A stretch of DNA of 26,285 bases, taken from the NCBI GenBank assembly GCA_046756245.1, contig JBHHVZ010000038.1:1-26285 (forward strand), read 5' to 3'. A program made the translations under genes and the position numbers. Positions 14,894 to 22,947 of this stretch are shown piece by piece. Source of the DNA: G021776435 sp046756245. GTDB lineage: Bacteria; Pseudomonadota; Alphaproteobacteria; Caulobacterales; Parvularculaceae. How positions within the stretch are numbered: position 1 is the stretch's first letter; every line of letters begins with the position of its first letter. The notes under the pieces are model-generated. The model ran no database searches, was not told the DNA's origin, and saw nothing but the letters and a program-made list of their open reading frames with translations.

Positions 14894-16389
14894 CCGTCGC
14901 CGCCGCCAAATCCCCCCTCCTCTTCGACGGCGCCGACTGGGATTTCGACACGCTGAAGGCGACCTATAACGCGATCGAGGATGCAGCCTTGGGCGACCTC
15001 GGGCTCGACATCTATCCGAACCAGATCGAAATCATTTCGTCGGAACAAATGCTCGACGCTTATTCAGCGCACGGCATGCCGCTGATGTACAAGCACTGGT
15101 CGTTCGGCAAGCATTTCGCCCGCGACCAGATCATGTATCAGAAGGGCTATACGGGCCTCGCCTATGAAATTGTCATCAACTCGAACCCCTGCATCGCCTA
15201 TCTGATGGAGGAAAACACCATGACGATGCAGGCGCTCGTCATGGCGCACGCCGCATTCGGGCACAATCACTTTTTCAAGAACAACTATCTCTTCCGTCAG
15301 TGGACGGACGCCGAGAGCATCCTCCCCTATCTCGACTTCGCCAAGAAATACATCGCCAAGTGCGAGGACGAATACGGACTGAAAGAAGTCGAGGAAATTC
15401 TCGACTCCGCACACGCGCTGATGGACCAGGGCGTTTTTCGCTATCGCCGCCCGCCACGCGCCTCCGAAGCAGACCGCATAGCAAAAGCGGTCGCACGCGC
15501 CGAATATGAGCAGAAAACATTCAACGACATCTGGCGCACGCTCCCGAATATTGAAGAACCCGAAGACGAGAAGGAAGAGCGCCAGCAGGAAGTGAGAAAC
15601 ATCCAGTTGCCGGAGGAAAACCTTCTTTATTTCATCGAGAAGGCGAGCCCAAGGTTGAAGCCCTGGCAGCGCGAACTGGTGCGGATTGTCAGGAATATCG
15701 CGCAATATTTCTATCCGCAAAAGCAGACCAAAGTGATGAACGAGGGCTGCGCGTCATTTGTTCACCATCACATAATGAACGCGCTCTATGAACGCGGACA
15801 GATCAATGAAGGCGCGGTGATGGAGTTCCTGCACGCCCATTCCTCAGTGGTGTTCCAGCCCGATTTCGATGACGAGCGCTATACGGGAATCAACCCTTAC
15901 GCGCTGGGTTTTGCGATGATGGAGGACATCAAGAGAATCTGCGAAACGCCGAGCGAGGAAGACAGGGCGTGGTTTCCGGAAATCGCCGGCGCAGATGACT
16001 GGCGCGACGTCCTGAAAGACGCCTGGGCCAATTACCGCGACGAAAGTTTCATCCTACAATATCTGTCGCCGAACGTGATGCGCCGCATGCGGATGTTCGC
16101 ATTGTCGGACAACGCCAAGGAAGCGTATATGAAGGTTTCAGCGATTCATGACGAAAGCGGTTTCCGCCGCGTGCGCGATACGCTTGCTGGCATGTACGAC
16201 CTCGGCCGGCATGAGGCGAACATTCAGGTCGTCGCCGCCGATCTCGAAGGCGACCGCGGTTTGATGCTGCGCCATGAGCCCTATGAAGGCCGCGCCCTCG
16301 ACCCGAAGATCAAAGACGCCGTCATCGCCCATATCGAGCGGCTCTGGGGCCATGAGGTCAAACTCGAAGAAGATAAAAACGAGGCGTAG
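14890..16389 (+). CDS. spoVR: SpoVR family protein (YcgB)
   Basis: The 499-residue protein is a full-length SpoVR. The family N-terminus LLFDGADWDFDTL (about 10-22) and DLGLDIYPNQIEIISSEQMLDAYS are followed by KHWSFGKHF, GYTGLAYEIVINSNPCIAYLMEENT, the histidine-rich ALVMAHAAFGHNHFFKNN (His120, His125, His127) and the later NEGCASFVHHHIMNALYE. SpoVR was named for a B. subtilis cortex-synthesis gene; in proteobacteria it accompanies YeaG and YeaH in stress responses, and its reaction is unknown. I choose the ATG at 14890, which has GGAGG six to seven bases upstream, rather than an in-frame ATG at 14833. It overlaps the small cassette gene by ATGA, so its translation now depends on the inserted genes. 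Confidence 0.95.
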   Translation: MTVAAAKSPLLFDGADWDFDTLKATYNAIEDAALGDLGLDIYPNQIEIISSEQMLDAYSAHGMPLMYKHWSFGKHFARDQIMYQKGYTGLAYEIVINSNPCIAYLMEENTMTMQALVMAHAAFGHNHFFKNNYLFRQWTDAESILPYLDFAKKYIAKCEDEYGLKEVEEILDSAHALMDQGVFRYRRPPRASEADRIAKAVARAEYEQKTFNDIWRTLPNIEEPEDEKEERQQEVRNIQLPEENLLYFIEKASPRLKPWQRELVRIVRNIAQYFYPQKQTKVMNEGCASFVHHHIMNALYERGQINEGAVMEFLHAHSSVVFQPDFDDERYTGINPYALGFAMMEDIKRICETPSEEDRAWFPEIAGADDWRDVLKDAWANYRDESFILQYLSPNVMRRMRMFALSDNAKEAYMKVSAIHDESGFRRVRDTLAGMYDLGRHEANIQVVAADLEGDRGLMLRHEPYEGRALDPKIKDAVIAHIERLWGHEVKLEEDKNEA

Positions 16390-16401
16390 CGTCTTATCCC
16401 G

Positions 16402-17364
16402 TCAGACGGACTTGCCTGGTTTTTTCATCATGAAAAACATGAGCCCGGCCATTGTCGCCGCCATCGAGACGTAGGCTACCATTGCATAGGGCTGAAGCAG
16501 CGGCAGGCCGTAAAGAATAAGCGTGTCGTTGCCGCCCGGGATCAGAAAAGCGCCCGCGCCCATCACCGCGCCAGCGATTATCTTCCGGGAAAAAGCGCCG
16601 ATGCGCGGCGGCTCCCCCTTGAACCGGCCGGCCGTATGCGCCCCGATCGCCGCACCGGTCACAAGCGCGATCGCCATCGCAGCCTTCAGGGCGCTGTTTT
16701 GCGCGGAACCTGTCGATGCAACATCGACAAGAAGCGAGGTATACGGCCAGTGAATGACGGTTGTCGCCAAAAACGCGTTGACGACGCCGATAACGGCGAC
16801 TGCAAAAAACGGCCGCCAACGCTTCGCCGTTATTGCATCGAGCGCGCCTTTAACCGATTTCACGACGCGAACGGCGCGCGCAAGAAAATACGCAACGAAC
16901 ACGCCGAGAACAACGACCGCGAACGGCGTCGCCGCTTGCGGCATAATGGATTGAATGGGCGTGCTTTCTGCGTGCGGAACAAATCGGGCGACCGCCGCCG
17001 CGCCGAGAACGACGCCCACAAGCGTCGCGGTGAAATTCATGTCGCCGCCGCCGAGGCGGGCGACCGATCCAAATGCGCATGCGCCGTTGAAAACCGCTCC
17101 GGCTCCGAACAGAGCGCCGCCAAGCGCCGCCAAAACGCCGGGCGGATAAGTCGACAGGTTTTCGAACGGGCCCGCGCCAAACAAATGCGCGGCCATCATC
17201 AGCGCAAGCGCCCAGCCCGAGCAGGCGAGAAGCGCCAGAAAGCGCCGCGCATCCCGATTGACGACAAGATAGTTGGTCGCCGCGACCGTGCAGATCGAGC
17301 CGCGTTGCGCGGCGTAGCCGGCCGCTGCGGCCATCAGAATCGCCAGCCCGCTGAAAAGTCCCAT
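16402..17364 (-). CDS. YeeE/YedE family (DUF395) transporter
   Basis: The 320-residue membrane protein has about nine hydrophobic segments and the family motifs QRGSICTVAATNYLV (Cys25), GAGAVFNGACAFGSVARLGGGD (Cys96) and FLIPGGNDTLILYGLP near the C-terminus. Characterised YeeE (TsuA) proteins import thiosulfate through conserved cysteines, and other members are tied to selenium or sulfur metabolism. Here the likely cargo is a small sulfur compound, which remains inference. The start lies seven bases after the tyrA stop on the same strand, with a GGGG stretch upstream, so it is probably the last gene of a hisC-tyrA transcript. It converges on spoVR with a 12-base gap. Confidence 0.87.
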   Translation of the reverse strand: MGLFSGLAILMAAAAGYAAQRGSICTVAATNYLVVNRDARRFLALLACSGWALALMMAAHLFGAGPFENLSTYPPGVLAALGGALFGAGAVFNGACAFGSVARLGGGDMNFTATLVGVVLGAAAVARFVPHAESTPIQSIMPQAATPFAVVVLGVFVAYFLARAVRVVKSVKGALDAITAKRWRPFFAVAVIGVVNAFLATTVIHWPYTSLLVDVASTGSAQNSALKAAMAIALVTGAAIGAHTAGRFKGEPPRIGAFSRKIIAGAVMGAGAFLIPGGNDTLILYGLPLLQPYAMVAYVSMAATMAGLMFFMMKKPGKSV

Positions 17365-17371
17365 TCGGGAT

Positions 17372-18313
17372 CTATTCCCCGCCGTTCTTGTCGCGGCCGA
17401 AATTCGGCGCGGCGGTTTCCTGCCCCGCCTCGACGATGGCGCGTCTCAAGGCGCGCCCGCGCGCGAACACGTTCGTAAGCGTGTCGGCGTCGCCCCAGCG
17501 GATGGCGCGCTGGAGGAGCGCAAGCTCTTCGGTGAAGCGGCCGAGGGCTTCGAGCACCGCTTCGCGGTTGTTGAGAAAAACGTCGCGCCACATGACCGGA
17601 TCGGAGGCGGCGATGCGGGTGAAATCGCGAAAGCCGCCGGCCGAATATTTAACGATCTCGGCTTCCGTCACCGACTCGAGATCATCGGCCGCGCCCACCA
17701 GGGTGAAGGCGATGAGGTGCGGCAAGTGGCTGGTGACGGCGAGCGCCAGATCGTGGTGGGCGGCGTCCATCATCTCCACATGAGAACCGAGGGCGCGCCA
17801 CAGCGCAGCGGCCTTCTCGACGGCCGCCGCATAGCCCGCATCATTCCGGGAAAGCGGCGTCAGGATGCACCAGCGATCCTTGAACAGTGTCGCAAAACCG
17901 GCTTCGGGGCCCGAGCGCTCCGTTCCCGCCACCGGGTGGCAGGGTACGAAATGAACGCCGTCGCGAATCGCCGCGCCGGCCTCGACGGCTGCGCCTTTCA
18001 CGGACCCCACATCGATGACGAGCGCGCCGTCGCGCGCATGCCCGTTCAAGGCTTCGCAAAGCGAACCGAGCGCGCCCACAGGCGTCGACAAAACAATGAG
18101 ATCGGCTTCTCCGACCGAGCCGGCGAAATCGCCGGCGGTTTCGTCAATGACGCCGCGAGCAAGCGCGCGTTCGCAAACGTTCGGATCCGCGTCATAACCG
18201 ACAACGCGCGCGGCGAGCCCCGCCGCCTTGGCGGCGAGGGCGAGGGAGGAACCGATCAGGCCGACGCCGATGACAGCGACGCAATCGAATCTGGGCGCGC
18301 CGTCATCCGCCAT
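17372..18313 (-). CDS. tyrA: Prephenate/arogenate dehydrogenase
   Basis: The 313-residue enzyme performs the NAD(P)-dependent oxidative decarboxylation of prephenate or arogenate in tyrosine synthesis. The Rossmann motif GVGLIGSS (16-23) opens the protein; STPVGALGSL, IDVGSVKGA (about 100-108) and HFVPCHPVAGTERSG (His126 catalytic) follow, and the helical dimerisation domain has AHHDLALAVTSHLPHLIAF and FRDFTRIAASDPVMWRDVFLNN. There is no fused chorismate mutase domain. Whether it prefers prephenate or arogenate cannot be read here. The start overlaps the hisC stop by 11 bases, with GAGGAG about ten bases upstream. Confidence 0.95.
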   Translation of the reverse strand: MADDGAPRFDCVAVIGVGLIGSSLALAAKAAGLAARVVGYDADPNVCERALARGVIDETAGDFAGSVGEADLIVLSTPVGALGSLCEALNGHARDGALVIDVGSVKGAAVEAGAAIRDGVHFVPCHPVAGTERSGPEAGFATLFKDRWCILTPLSRNDAGYAAAVEKAAALWRALGSHVEMMDAAHHDLALAVTSHLPHLIAFTLVGAADDLESVTEAEIVKYSAGGFRDFTRIAASDPVMWRDVFLNNREAVLEALGRFTEELALLQRAIRWGDADTLTNVFARGRALRRAIVEAGQETAAPNFGRDKNGGE

Positions 18314-19400
18314 GATTGAATTTCTCCTCGAGCAGCGCGATAAACCGCCGGTTCGCCTCTTCCGTTCCGACTGTCACGCGCAGCCAGTCATCGAGCCCGT
18401 AGGGGCCCATTTCACGCACAAGGACGCCGTTGGCTTTCAGATAAGCCTGAACGGACGCGGCGTTCTCGCCCGGCGTGGAAGCGAAATTCACCAGCAGGAA
18501 ATTGCCGAAACCCGGCTGAAACGAAATCCCGAGCCGGTCGAGCTCCTGTCCTACATGGGCGCGTTCGGTCCAGTTATGCGCCCGGTTCAGCACAACGAAT
18601 TCCTGATCTTCCAGCGCCGCCGCGCCCGCCGCCAAAGCCGGGGCGGCGACGTTGAACGGTCCGCGGATGCGGTTCAAGACGTCCGCAACCGCGTCCGGAC
18701 AATAGGCCCAGCCCAGACGCAACGCAGCGAGCCCGTAAATTTTTGAAAATGTCCGCGTCATGACCACATTATCGTGATCGTCGACAAGCGCGGCGCCGGC
18801 GTCGTAGTCCGGCATTTCCATATATTCGGCGTAGGCGGAATCAATCACCAGCAGGATGTCGTCGCACAAATTTCGCCGAAGCGTGCGCAGTTTTTCCCTG
18901 GAAATATAGGTTCCGGTCGGATTGTTGGGATTGGCGAGAAAGACGATGCGCGTGCGCCCGTTCACGCTGGCGATGATTTCGTCGACATCGGCCGTCAGAT
19001 GCTTTTCCTTCGCAAACAAAGGCTCCGCGCCGCATGCTTTCGCGGCGATCGCATAAACGAGAAAGCCATGTTCGGTCTGGACGATATTATCGCCTTCGCC
19101 GGCGTAGGCGCGGCAAAGAAGCTGCAGCAATTCATCGGAGCCCGCCCCGCAGACGATGCGCGCCGGATCGAGACCATGAGCTTCGCCGATCTTTTCGCGT
19201 AAAGACCGCGCCGCGCCGTCGGGATAAAGATGCAGCGACGAAGCGGCGCTTTTGTAAGCCTCGATCGCCTTCGGGCTCGCGCCAAGCGCGCTCTCATTCG
19301 ACGAGAGCTTATAGACTTTCGCCGCACCCGGGGCCTCGGACGCCCCCGGCTTGTAAGGCCTGATATCCAGGATGCCGGGTTTCGGCGTCAGCGAGGTCAT
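18303..19400 (-). CDS. hisC: Histidinol-phosphate aminotransferase
   Basis: The 365-residue fold-type I PLP enzyme has the HisC pattern: KLSSNESALGASPKAIEA (31-48), LHLYPDGAARSLREKI, CGAGSDELLQLLCRAY, FLANPNNPTGTYIS (about 154-167), DSAYAEY and the PLP lysine in TRTFSKIYGLAALRLGW (Lys220). It interconverts imidazole-acetol phosphate and histidinol phosphate. Its position directly before tyrA suggests that, like many alphaproteobacterial HisC copies in this setting, it also transaminates prephenate or phenylpyruvate in aromatic amino-acid synthesis; this is inference from context. The start ATG at 19400 has AAAGG eight bases upstream. It is divergent from metX across 114 bases. Confidence 0.95.
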   Translation of the reverse strand: MTSLTPKPGILDIRPYKPGASEAPGAAKVYKLSSNESALGASPKAIEAYKSAASSLHLYPDGAARSLREKIGEAHGLDPARIVCGAGSDELLQLLCRAYAGEGDNIVQTEHGFLVYAIAAKACGAEPLFAKEKHLTADVDEIIASVNGRTRIVFLANPNNPTGTYISREKLRTLRRNLCDDILLVIDSAYAEYMEMPDYDAGAALVDDHDNVVMTRTFSKIYGLAALRLGWAYCPDAVADVLNRIRGPFNVAAPALAAGAAALEDQEFVVLNRAHNWTERAHVGQELDRLGISFQPGFGNFLLVNFASTPGENAASVQAYLKANGVLVREMGPYGLDDWLRVTVGTEEANRRFIALLEEKFNHGG

Positions 19401-19514
19401 GGCGCAGCCTTTCGAAGAGCGCCCGGCGATCTCAGGCGCGTTTTTTGTATTTGAAGCCGGGGCTGGTATACCCGCCCGCCGCCGCGCGCATCAAGGCGCT
19501 CTGAAAGCCCGCCA

Positions 19515-20663
19515 ATGACGTCGACCCCGCCAGCCGCAGGACGCAGTCTCATCCTTGACGCGCCGCTCTCGCTCGACAGCGGCTCGGCGCTGGCGCGCGC
19601 GACAGTCGCCTATCAGACCCGCGGCGCGCTCAACGCGGAAAAGTCGAACGCCATCCTCATCTGTCACGCGCTCACAGGCGATCAGTTTTTCGCCGACGCG
19701 CATCCCGTCTCCGGCAAGCCCGGATGGTGGACGCACATGGCCGGTCCCGGAAAGCCGATCGACACCGATCGTTTCTTCGTCATTTGCGCCAATGTGCTCG
19801 GCGGCTGCATGGGCTCGACCGGGCCGGCCTCGACCGATCCCGAAACCGGCGCGCCTTACGGACTCACCTTTCCGGTCATCACGATCGCCGATATGGTTCG
19901 CGCGCAGGCCGCCCTTATCGATGCTCTCGGAATCGAGACTCTGTTCGCCGTCGTCGGCGGCTCGATGGGCGGCATGCAGGTGCTGGAGTGGGCGGCGTCC
20001 CGGCCCGAGCGCGTTTTCGCCGCCGCCCCGGTCGCCGCGGCTGCGCGCCATACGCCGCAGAACATCGCCTTTCACGAAGTCGGCCGGCAGGCGGTGATGG
20101 CCGACACGGACTGGCGCGGCGGCCGTTACGCCGAAGAAGGCGTATCGCCGAAAAAGGGTCTGGCGGTGGCGCGCATGGCCGCGCATGTGACCTATCTTTC
20201 CGAAGCCGCGCTCAACCGGAAATTCGGACGGCTTTTACAGGATCGCGACGCGCTTGCGTTCGGCTTCGACGCCGATTTTCAGGTCGAGAGCTATCTGCGC
20301 CATCAGGGCATGACCTTCGTCGACCGCTTCGACGCCAACAGCTATCTCTATATCACGCGGGCGATGGATTATTTCGACCTCGCCGAAGCGGCGGGCGGGC
20401 GCCTCGCCGATGCTTTCCGGGATACGAGGACGCGCTTTCTGGTTGCGTCCTTCACCTCGGACTGGCTTTACCCGACGGCGGAAAGCCGTGCGGTCGTGCG
20501 GGCGCTGCATGCGGCCGGCGCCGATGTTTCCTTCGTGGAGATCGAAAGCGACAACGGCCATGACGCATTCCTGCTCGACGAGTCGGCGCTTGCCGGCGTG
20601 CTGTCAGGGTTTCTCGATTCAGCGGCTGTTGCGCGCGGCCTTCCGAAAAGGAGGAGGCCGTGA
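19515..20663 (+). CDS. metX: Homoserine O-acyltransferase (MetX type)
   Basis: The 382-residue alpha/beta hydrolase acylates homoserine for methionine synthesis. The oxyanion and nucleophile region is VVGGSMGGMQVLEWA with Ser150; the other triad members are Asp316 in FTSDWLYPTAESR and His349 in SDNGHDAFLLDE. The MetX signatures HALTGDQ (51-57), WWTHMAGPGKPIDTDRFFVICANVLGG (71-97) and GSTGPASTDPETG are intact. Acetyl-CoA is the usual donor for MetX, but some family members use succinyl-CoA and I cannot decide here. The Shine-Dalgarno is weak (TGAAAG). I see no SAM riboswitch in the 114-base gap upstream. The stop overlaps the metW GTG start. Confidence 0.95.
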   Translation: MTSTPPAAGRSLILDAPLSLDSGSALARATVAYQTRGALNAEKSNAILICHALTGDQFFADAHPVSGKPGWWTHMAGPGKPIDTDRFFVICANVLGGCMGSTGPASTDPETGAPYGLTFPVITIADMVRAQAALIDALGIETLFAVVGGSMGGMQVLEWAASRPERVFAAAPVAAAARHTPQNIAFHEVGRQAVMADTDWRGGRYAEEGVSPKKGLAVARMAAHVTYLSEAALNRKFGRLLQDRDALAFGFDADFQVESYLRHQGMTFVDRFDANSYLYITRAMDYFDLAEAAGGRLADAFRDTRTRFLVASFTSDWLYPTAESRAVVRALHAAGADVSFVEIESDNGHDAFLLDESALAGVLSGFLDSAAVARGLPKRRRP

Positions 20664-21286
20664 ACAGGGCGCGGGCGCGGCGCGACCTGGAGCTGGTGGC
20701 GAGCCTCGTCGAGCCAGGCGCGCGGGTGCTCGATGTCGGCTGCGGCGACGGAACGCTTCTCGACATGCTGACGCGCACGCGCGCCGTCGACGCCCGCGGA
20801 CTGGAGCTGTCGCGGGAAGGCGTTGCGGCCTGCGTGGCGCGCGGTTTTTCCGTCGTGCAGGGCGACGCCGATTCCGATCTCGCCGATTATCCGGACAACG
20901 CTTTCGACTATGTGATTCTGACCCAGACCATTCAGGCCATGCGCCGGCCGCACGAGATGTTGTCGGAAGCGCTGCGCATCGGGCGCCGCGCGATCCTGTC
21001 GGTTCCGAATTTCGGCCAGTGGCGGCTGCGGCTGACTCTATTGGCGACCGGGCGCATGCCGCAATCGGCGGCGCCGGCGGCGGAATGGTTCGAGACCCAG
21101 AACATTCGCCTGTGTACGATCCGCGATTTCGTCCGCCTTTGCGAAGCGCGGCGTGCGCATATCGAAAAGGCGTATGCAGGCGTTCGCGGCCGCAGCCCGC
21201 GCCCGTTCACGCCGCGGGGCGTTTCACTGGCGGCGATGAATTTTCTGGCCGAAGAAGCGATCTTCCTATTGCGGCGCTCGGTTTAA
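20660..21286 (+). CDS. metW: Methionine biosynthesis protein MetW
   Basis: The 208-residue protein has a class I SAM-methyltransferase fold, with motif I VLDVGCGDGTLLDML (24-38). The MetW-typical stretches are ARGLELSREGVAACVARGFSVVQGDAD, FDYVILTQTIQAMRRPHEML and SVPNFGQWRLRLTLLATGRMP. MetW works with MetX in many alpha- and betaproteobacteria and is reported to activate the acyltransferase; its own methyl acceptor is unknown. The start is GTG (20660-20662) overlapping the metX stop as GTGA with GGAGGAGG upstream, so the two are coupled. Its last 80 bases are antisense to the end of the next gene. Confidence 0.95.
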   Translation: MNRARARRDLELVASLVEPGARVLDVGCGDGTLLDMLTRTRAVDARGLELSREGVAACVARGFSVVQGDADSDLADYPDNAFDYVILTQTIQAMRRPHEMLSEALRIGRRAILSVPNFGQWRLRLTLLATGRMPQSAAPAAEWFETQNIRLCTIRDFVRLCEARRAHIEKAYAGVRGRSPRPFTPRGVSLAAMNFLAEEAIFLLRRSV

Positions 21287-21998
21287 CGACAACGGCCGAG
21301 CGCGCGCGGACGCGATCCGCCGCCAGCGCCGGCGCCATCAATTCCTTTTCCGCTTCCGCAATCAGGACGCCGCCGAAGCCGGGCCATACGCGCCCGCCCG
21401 CGCGCTCCCATGCCGGCGCTGCGCGCAGCATGAAGCGCGCGGCGAAGGGCGGGAAATAAAGCGCCGCGCCCCAGGCGCGCGCGCGAAACATCGAATTTTC
21501 AAACAGGGTCTCAAGCTGACGTTTCAGATAGGGCCGGCCGGCCGCGAACGGCGTCGAATCGATCATCGACCACAAGCCGCGCCGGTGCGGGGCGATGACG
21601 ATGAGCCGGCCGTCGTCGGCGAGCACGCGCCAGATTTCGCGCATCAGGCGGCGCGGTTCGCTCGTTTCCTCAAGCCCGTGAACGATCAGCATGCGGTCTA
21701 TGGAGGCGTCGGGCAGCGGCCAGTGATTTTCCTCGACGAGACAGGCACAGTTCTTCGCGCCGGTCTGCTCGACCGGGTCCGGCCAGCGCATGACGCCCTG
21801 CGCCGCCGGCGACAGCGCCAGCACGCGTTCAGCGGCGGAAAACAGATCCAGGTAAGGCGCGGCGTATCCGAAACCGGCGACGCGAAGCCGCGCGGCTTCG
21901 CCCCAGGCCGCGCGCAGCCACGCCTCGATGAAGCCGCGCGCAGTCGCGCCCAGCGAACCGTCGTAAAACGCATGAAGGTCGAGAACGTCGGTGCGCAT
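21207..21998 (-). CDS. Class I SAM-dependent methyltransferase
   Basis: The 263-residue protein looks like a divergent class I methyltransferase. The methyltransferase-11-like segment is LPDASIDRMLIVHGLEETSEPRRLMREIWRVLADDGRLIVIAPHRRGLWS (about 104-153); the usual glycine-rich motif I is poorly kept (LRVAGFGYAAPYLDLF), so SAM binding is likely but not certain. Proteins of this type sit next to gloB in many alphaproteobacteria. The substrate is unknown. Its C-terminal 26 codons overlap the end of metW on the other strand by 80 bases; the tail (SAAIGRSLLRPENSSPPVKRPAA) looks unstructured. A divergent promoter region of 130 bases separates it from gloB and contains a 10-bp GC hairpin (22026-22035 with 22047-22056). 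Confidence 0.85.
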   Translation of the reverse strand: MRTDVLDLHAFYDGSLGATARGFIEAWLRAAWGEAARLRVAGFGYAAPYLDLFSAAERVLALSPAAQGVMRWPDPVEQTGAKNCACLVEENHWPLPDASIDRMLIVHGLEETSEPRRLMREIWRVLADDGRLIVIAPHRRGLWSMIDSTPFAAGRPYLKRQLETLFENSMFRARAWGAALYFPPFAARFMLRAAPAWERAGGRVWPGFGGVLIAEAEKELMAPALAADRVRARSAVVVKPSAAIGRSLLRPENSSPPVKRPAA

Positions 21999-22128
21999 CG
22001 CTCCTTTCCGTGGCTTGCGGCGCGTCCGCCGCCGGCATTGTCCACCCCGGCGGCGGCGCGTTATTGTGCGGGCCGCCGCTTAATTCTAGACCCGAATTCC
22101 CATTAACGCCCCGTTAAGGAAACCGCCA

Positions 22129-22896
22129 GTGACTTTGGAAATTCGTCAGTTTCCCTGCCTTTTCGACAATTACGGCTATCTCGTCCGCGACCTTGAGACC
22201 GGCGTAGTCGCAACCATCGACACCCCGGACGCAAACGCCGTCAACGCCGCGCTCAAGGAAGCGGGCTGGCGGCTGACGCACATTCTCAACACCCATCATC
22301 ACTGGGACCATGCCGGCGGCAATCTGGCGCTTAAGGAAAAATGGGGCTGCGAAGTGATCGGCCCGCGCGCCGAGGCGGAGAAGATCCCCGGACTCGACCG
22401 CGTCGTCGGCGACGGGGATGTCGTCGCCTTCGGCGAATCAAAGGCGCGCATCTATGACACGCCGGGCCATACGCTCGGCCATATCGTTTATCACTTCGAA
22501 GACGACGGCGCGGCGTTTGTCGGCGACACGATTTTCGCGCTGGGCTGCGGCCGGCTGTTCGAGGGAACGCCGGCGCAGATGTGGAATTCGCTTTCCAAAA
22601 TCGCCGCCTTTCCCGGCGAGACCAACCTTTACTGCGCCCATGAATACACCCAGGCCAATGCGCGTTTCGCGCTTACCGTCGATCCTGAAAACGACGCGCT
22701 GAAAAAACGTTCGGCGGAAATCGACCGGCTTCGCGCAAACAAAATCCCGACCGTGCCCTCGACCGTCGCCGAAGAGCGCGCCACGAACCCCTTTTTGAGG
22801 GCCGAAGACCCCGGCCTTCAGGCCGGGGTCGGCATGAACGGCGCCGACCCGGTCGACGTCTTTGCGGAAGTCCGCAAACGGAAGGATAATTTTTGA
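22129..22896 (+). CDS. gloB: Hydroxyacylglutathione hydrolase (glyoxalase II)
   Basis: The 255-residue metallo-beta-lactamase-fold enzyme hydrolyses S-lactoylglutathione in methylglyoxal detoxification. The metal site is THHHWDHAGG (His56, His58, Asp60, His61), with further ligands in YDTPGHTLGH, FVGDTIFALGCGRLFEG and LYCAHEYTQAN. The C-terminal RKRKDNF is the glutathione-binding tail found in GloB. The start is GTG, with AAGGAAA eight bases upstream. A perfect 10-bp hairpin lies within the coding sequence at 22807-22830 without disturbing the frame or expected length. Confidence 0.96.
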   Translation: MTLEIRQFPCLFDNYGYLVRDLETGVVATIDTPDANAVNAALKEAGWRLTHILNTHHHWDHAGGNLALKEKWGCEVIGPRAEAEKIPGLDRVVGDGDVVAFGESKARIYDTPGHTLGHIVYHFEDDGAAFVGDTIFALGCGRLFEGTPAQMWNSLSKIAAFPGETNLYCAHEYTQANARFALTVDPENDALKKRSAEIDRLRANKIPTVPSTVAEERATNPFLRAEDPGLQAGVGMNGADPVDVFAEVRKRKDNF

Positions 22897-22947
22897 GGCG
22901 CCGCCTGAAAGCGCTAGCAAAAACGCCTGCACGCGGAGGATAAGTCT

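Noticed and set aside
19420..19447. GCGCC/GGCGC hairpin followed by TTTTTT as a terminator
   Set aside because: The stem is only five base pairs and on the plus strand there is no upstream gene to terminate.
19401..19514. SAM riboswitch before metX
   Set aside because: I looked for SAM-II or SAM/SAH-type cores in the 114-base gap and did not find a convincing match; a search with covariance models would settle it.
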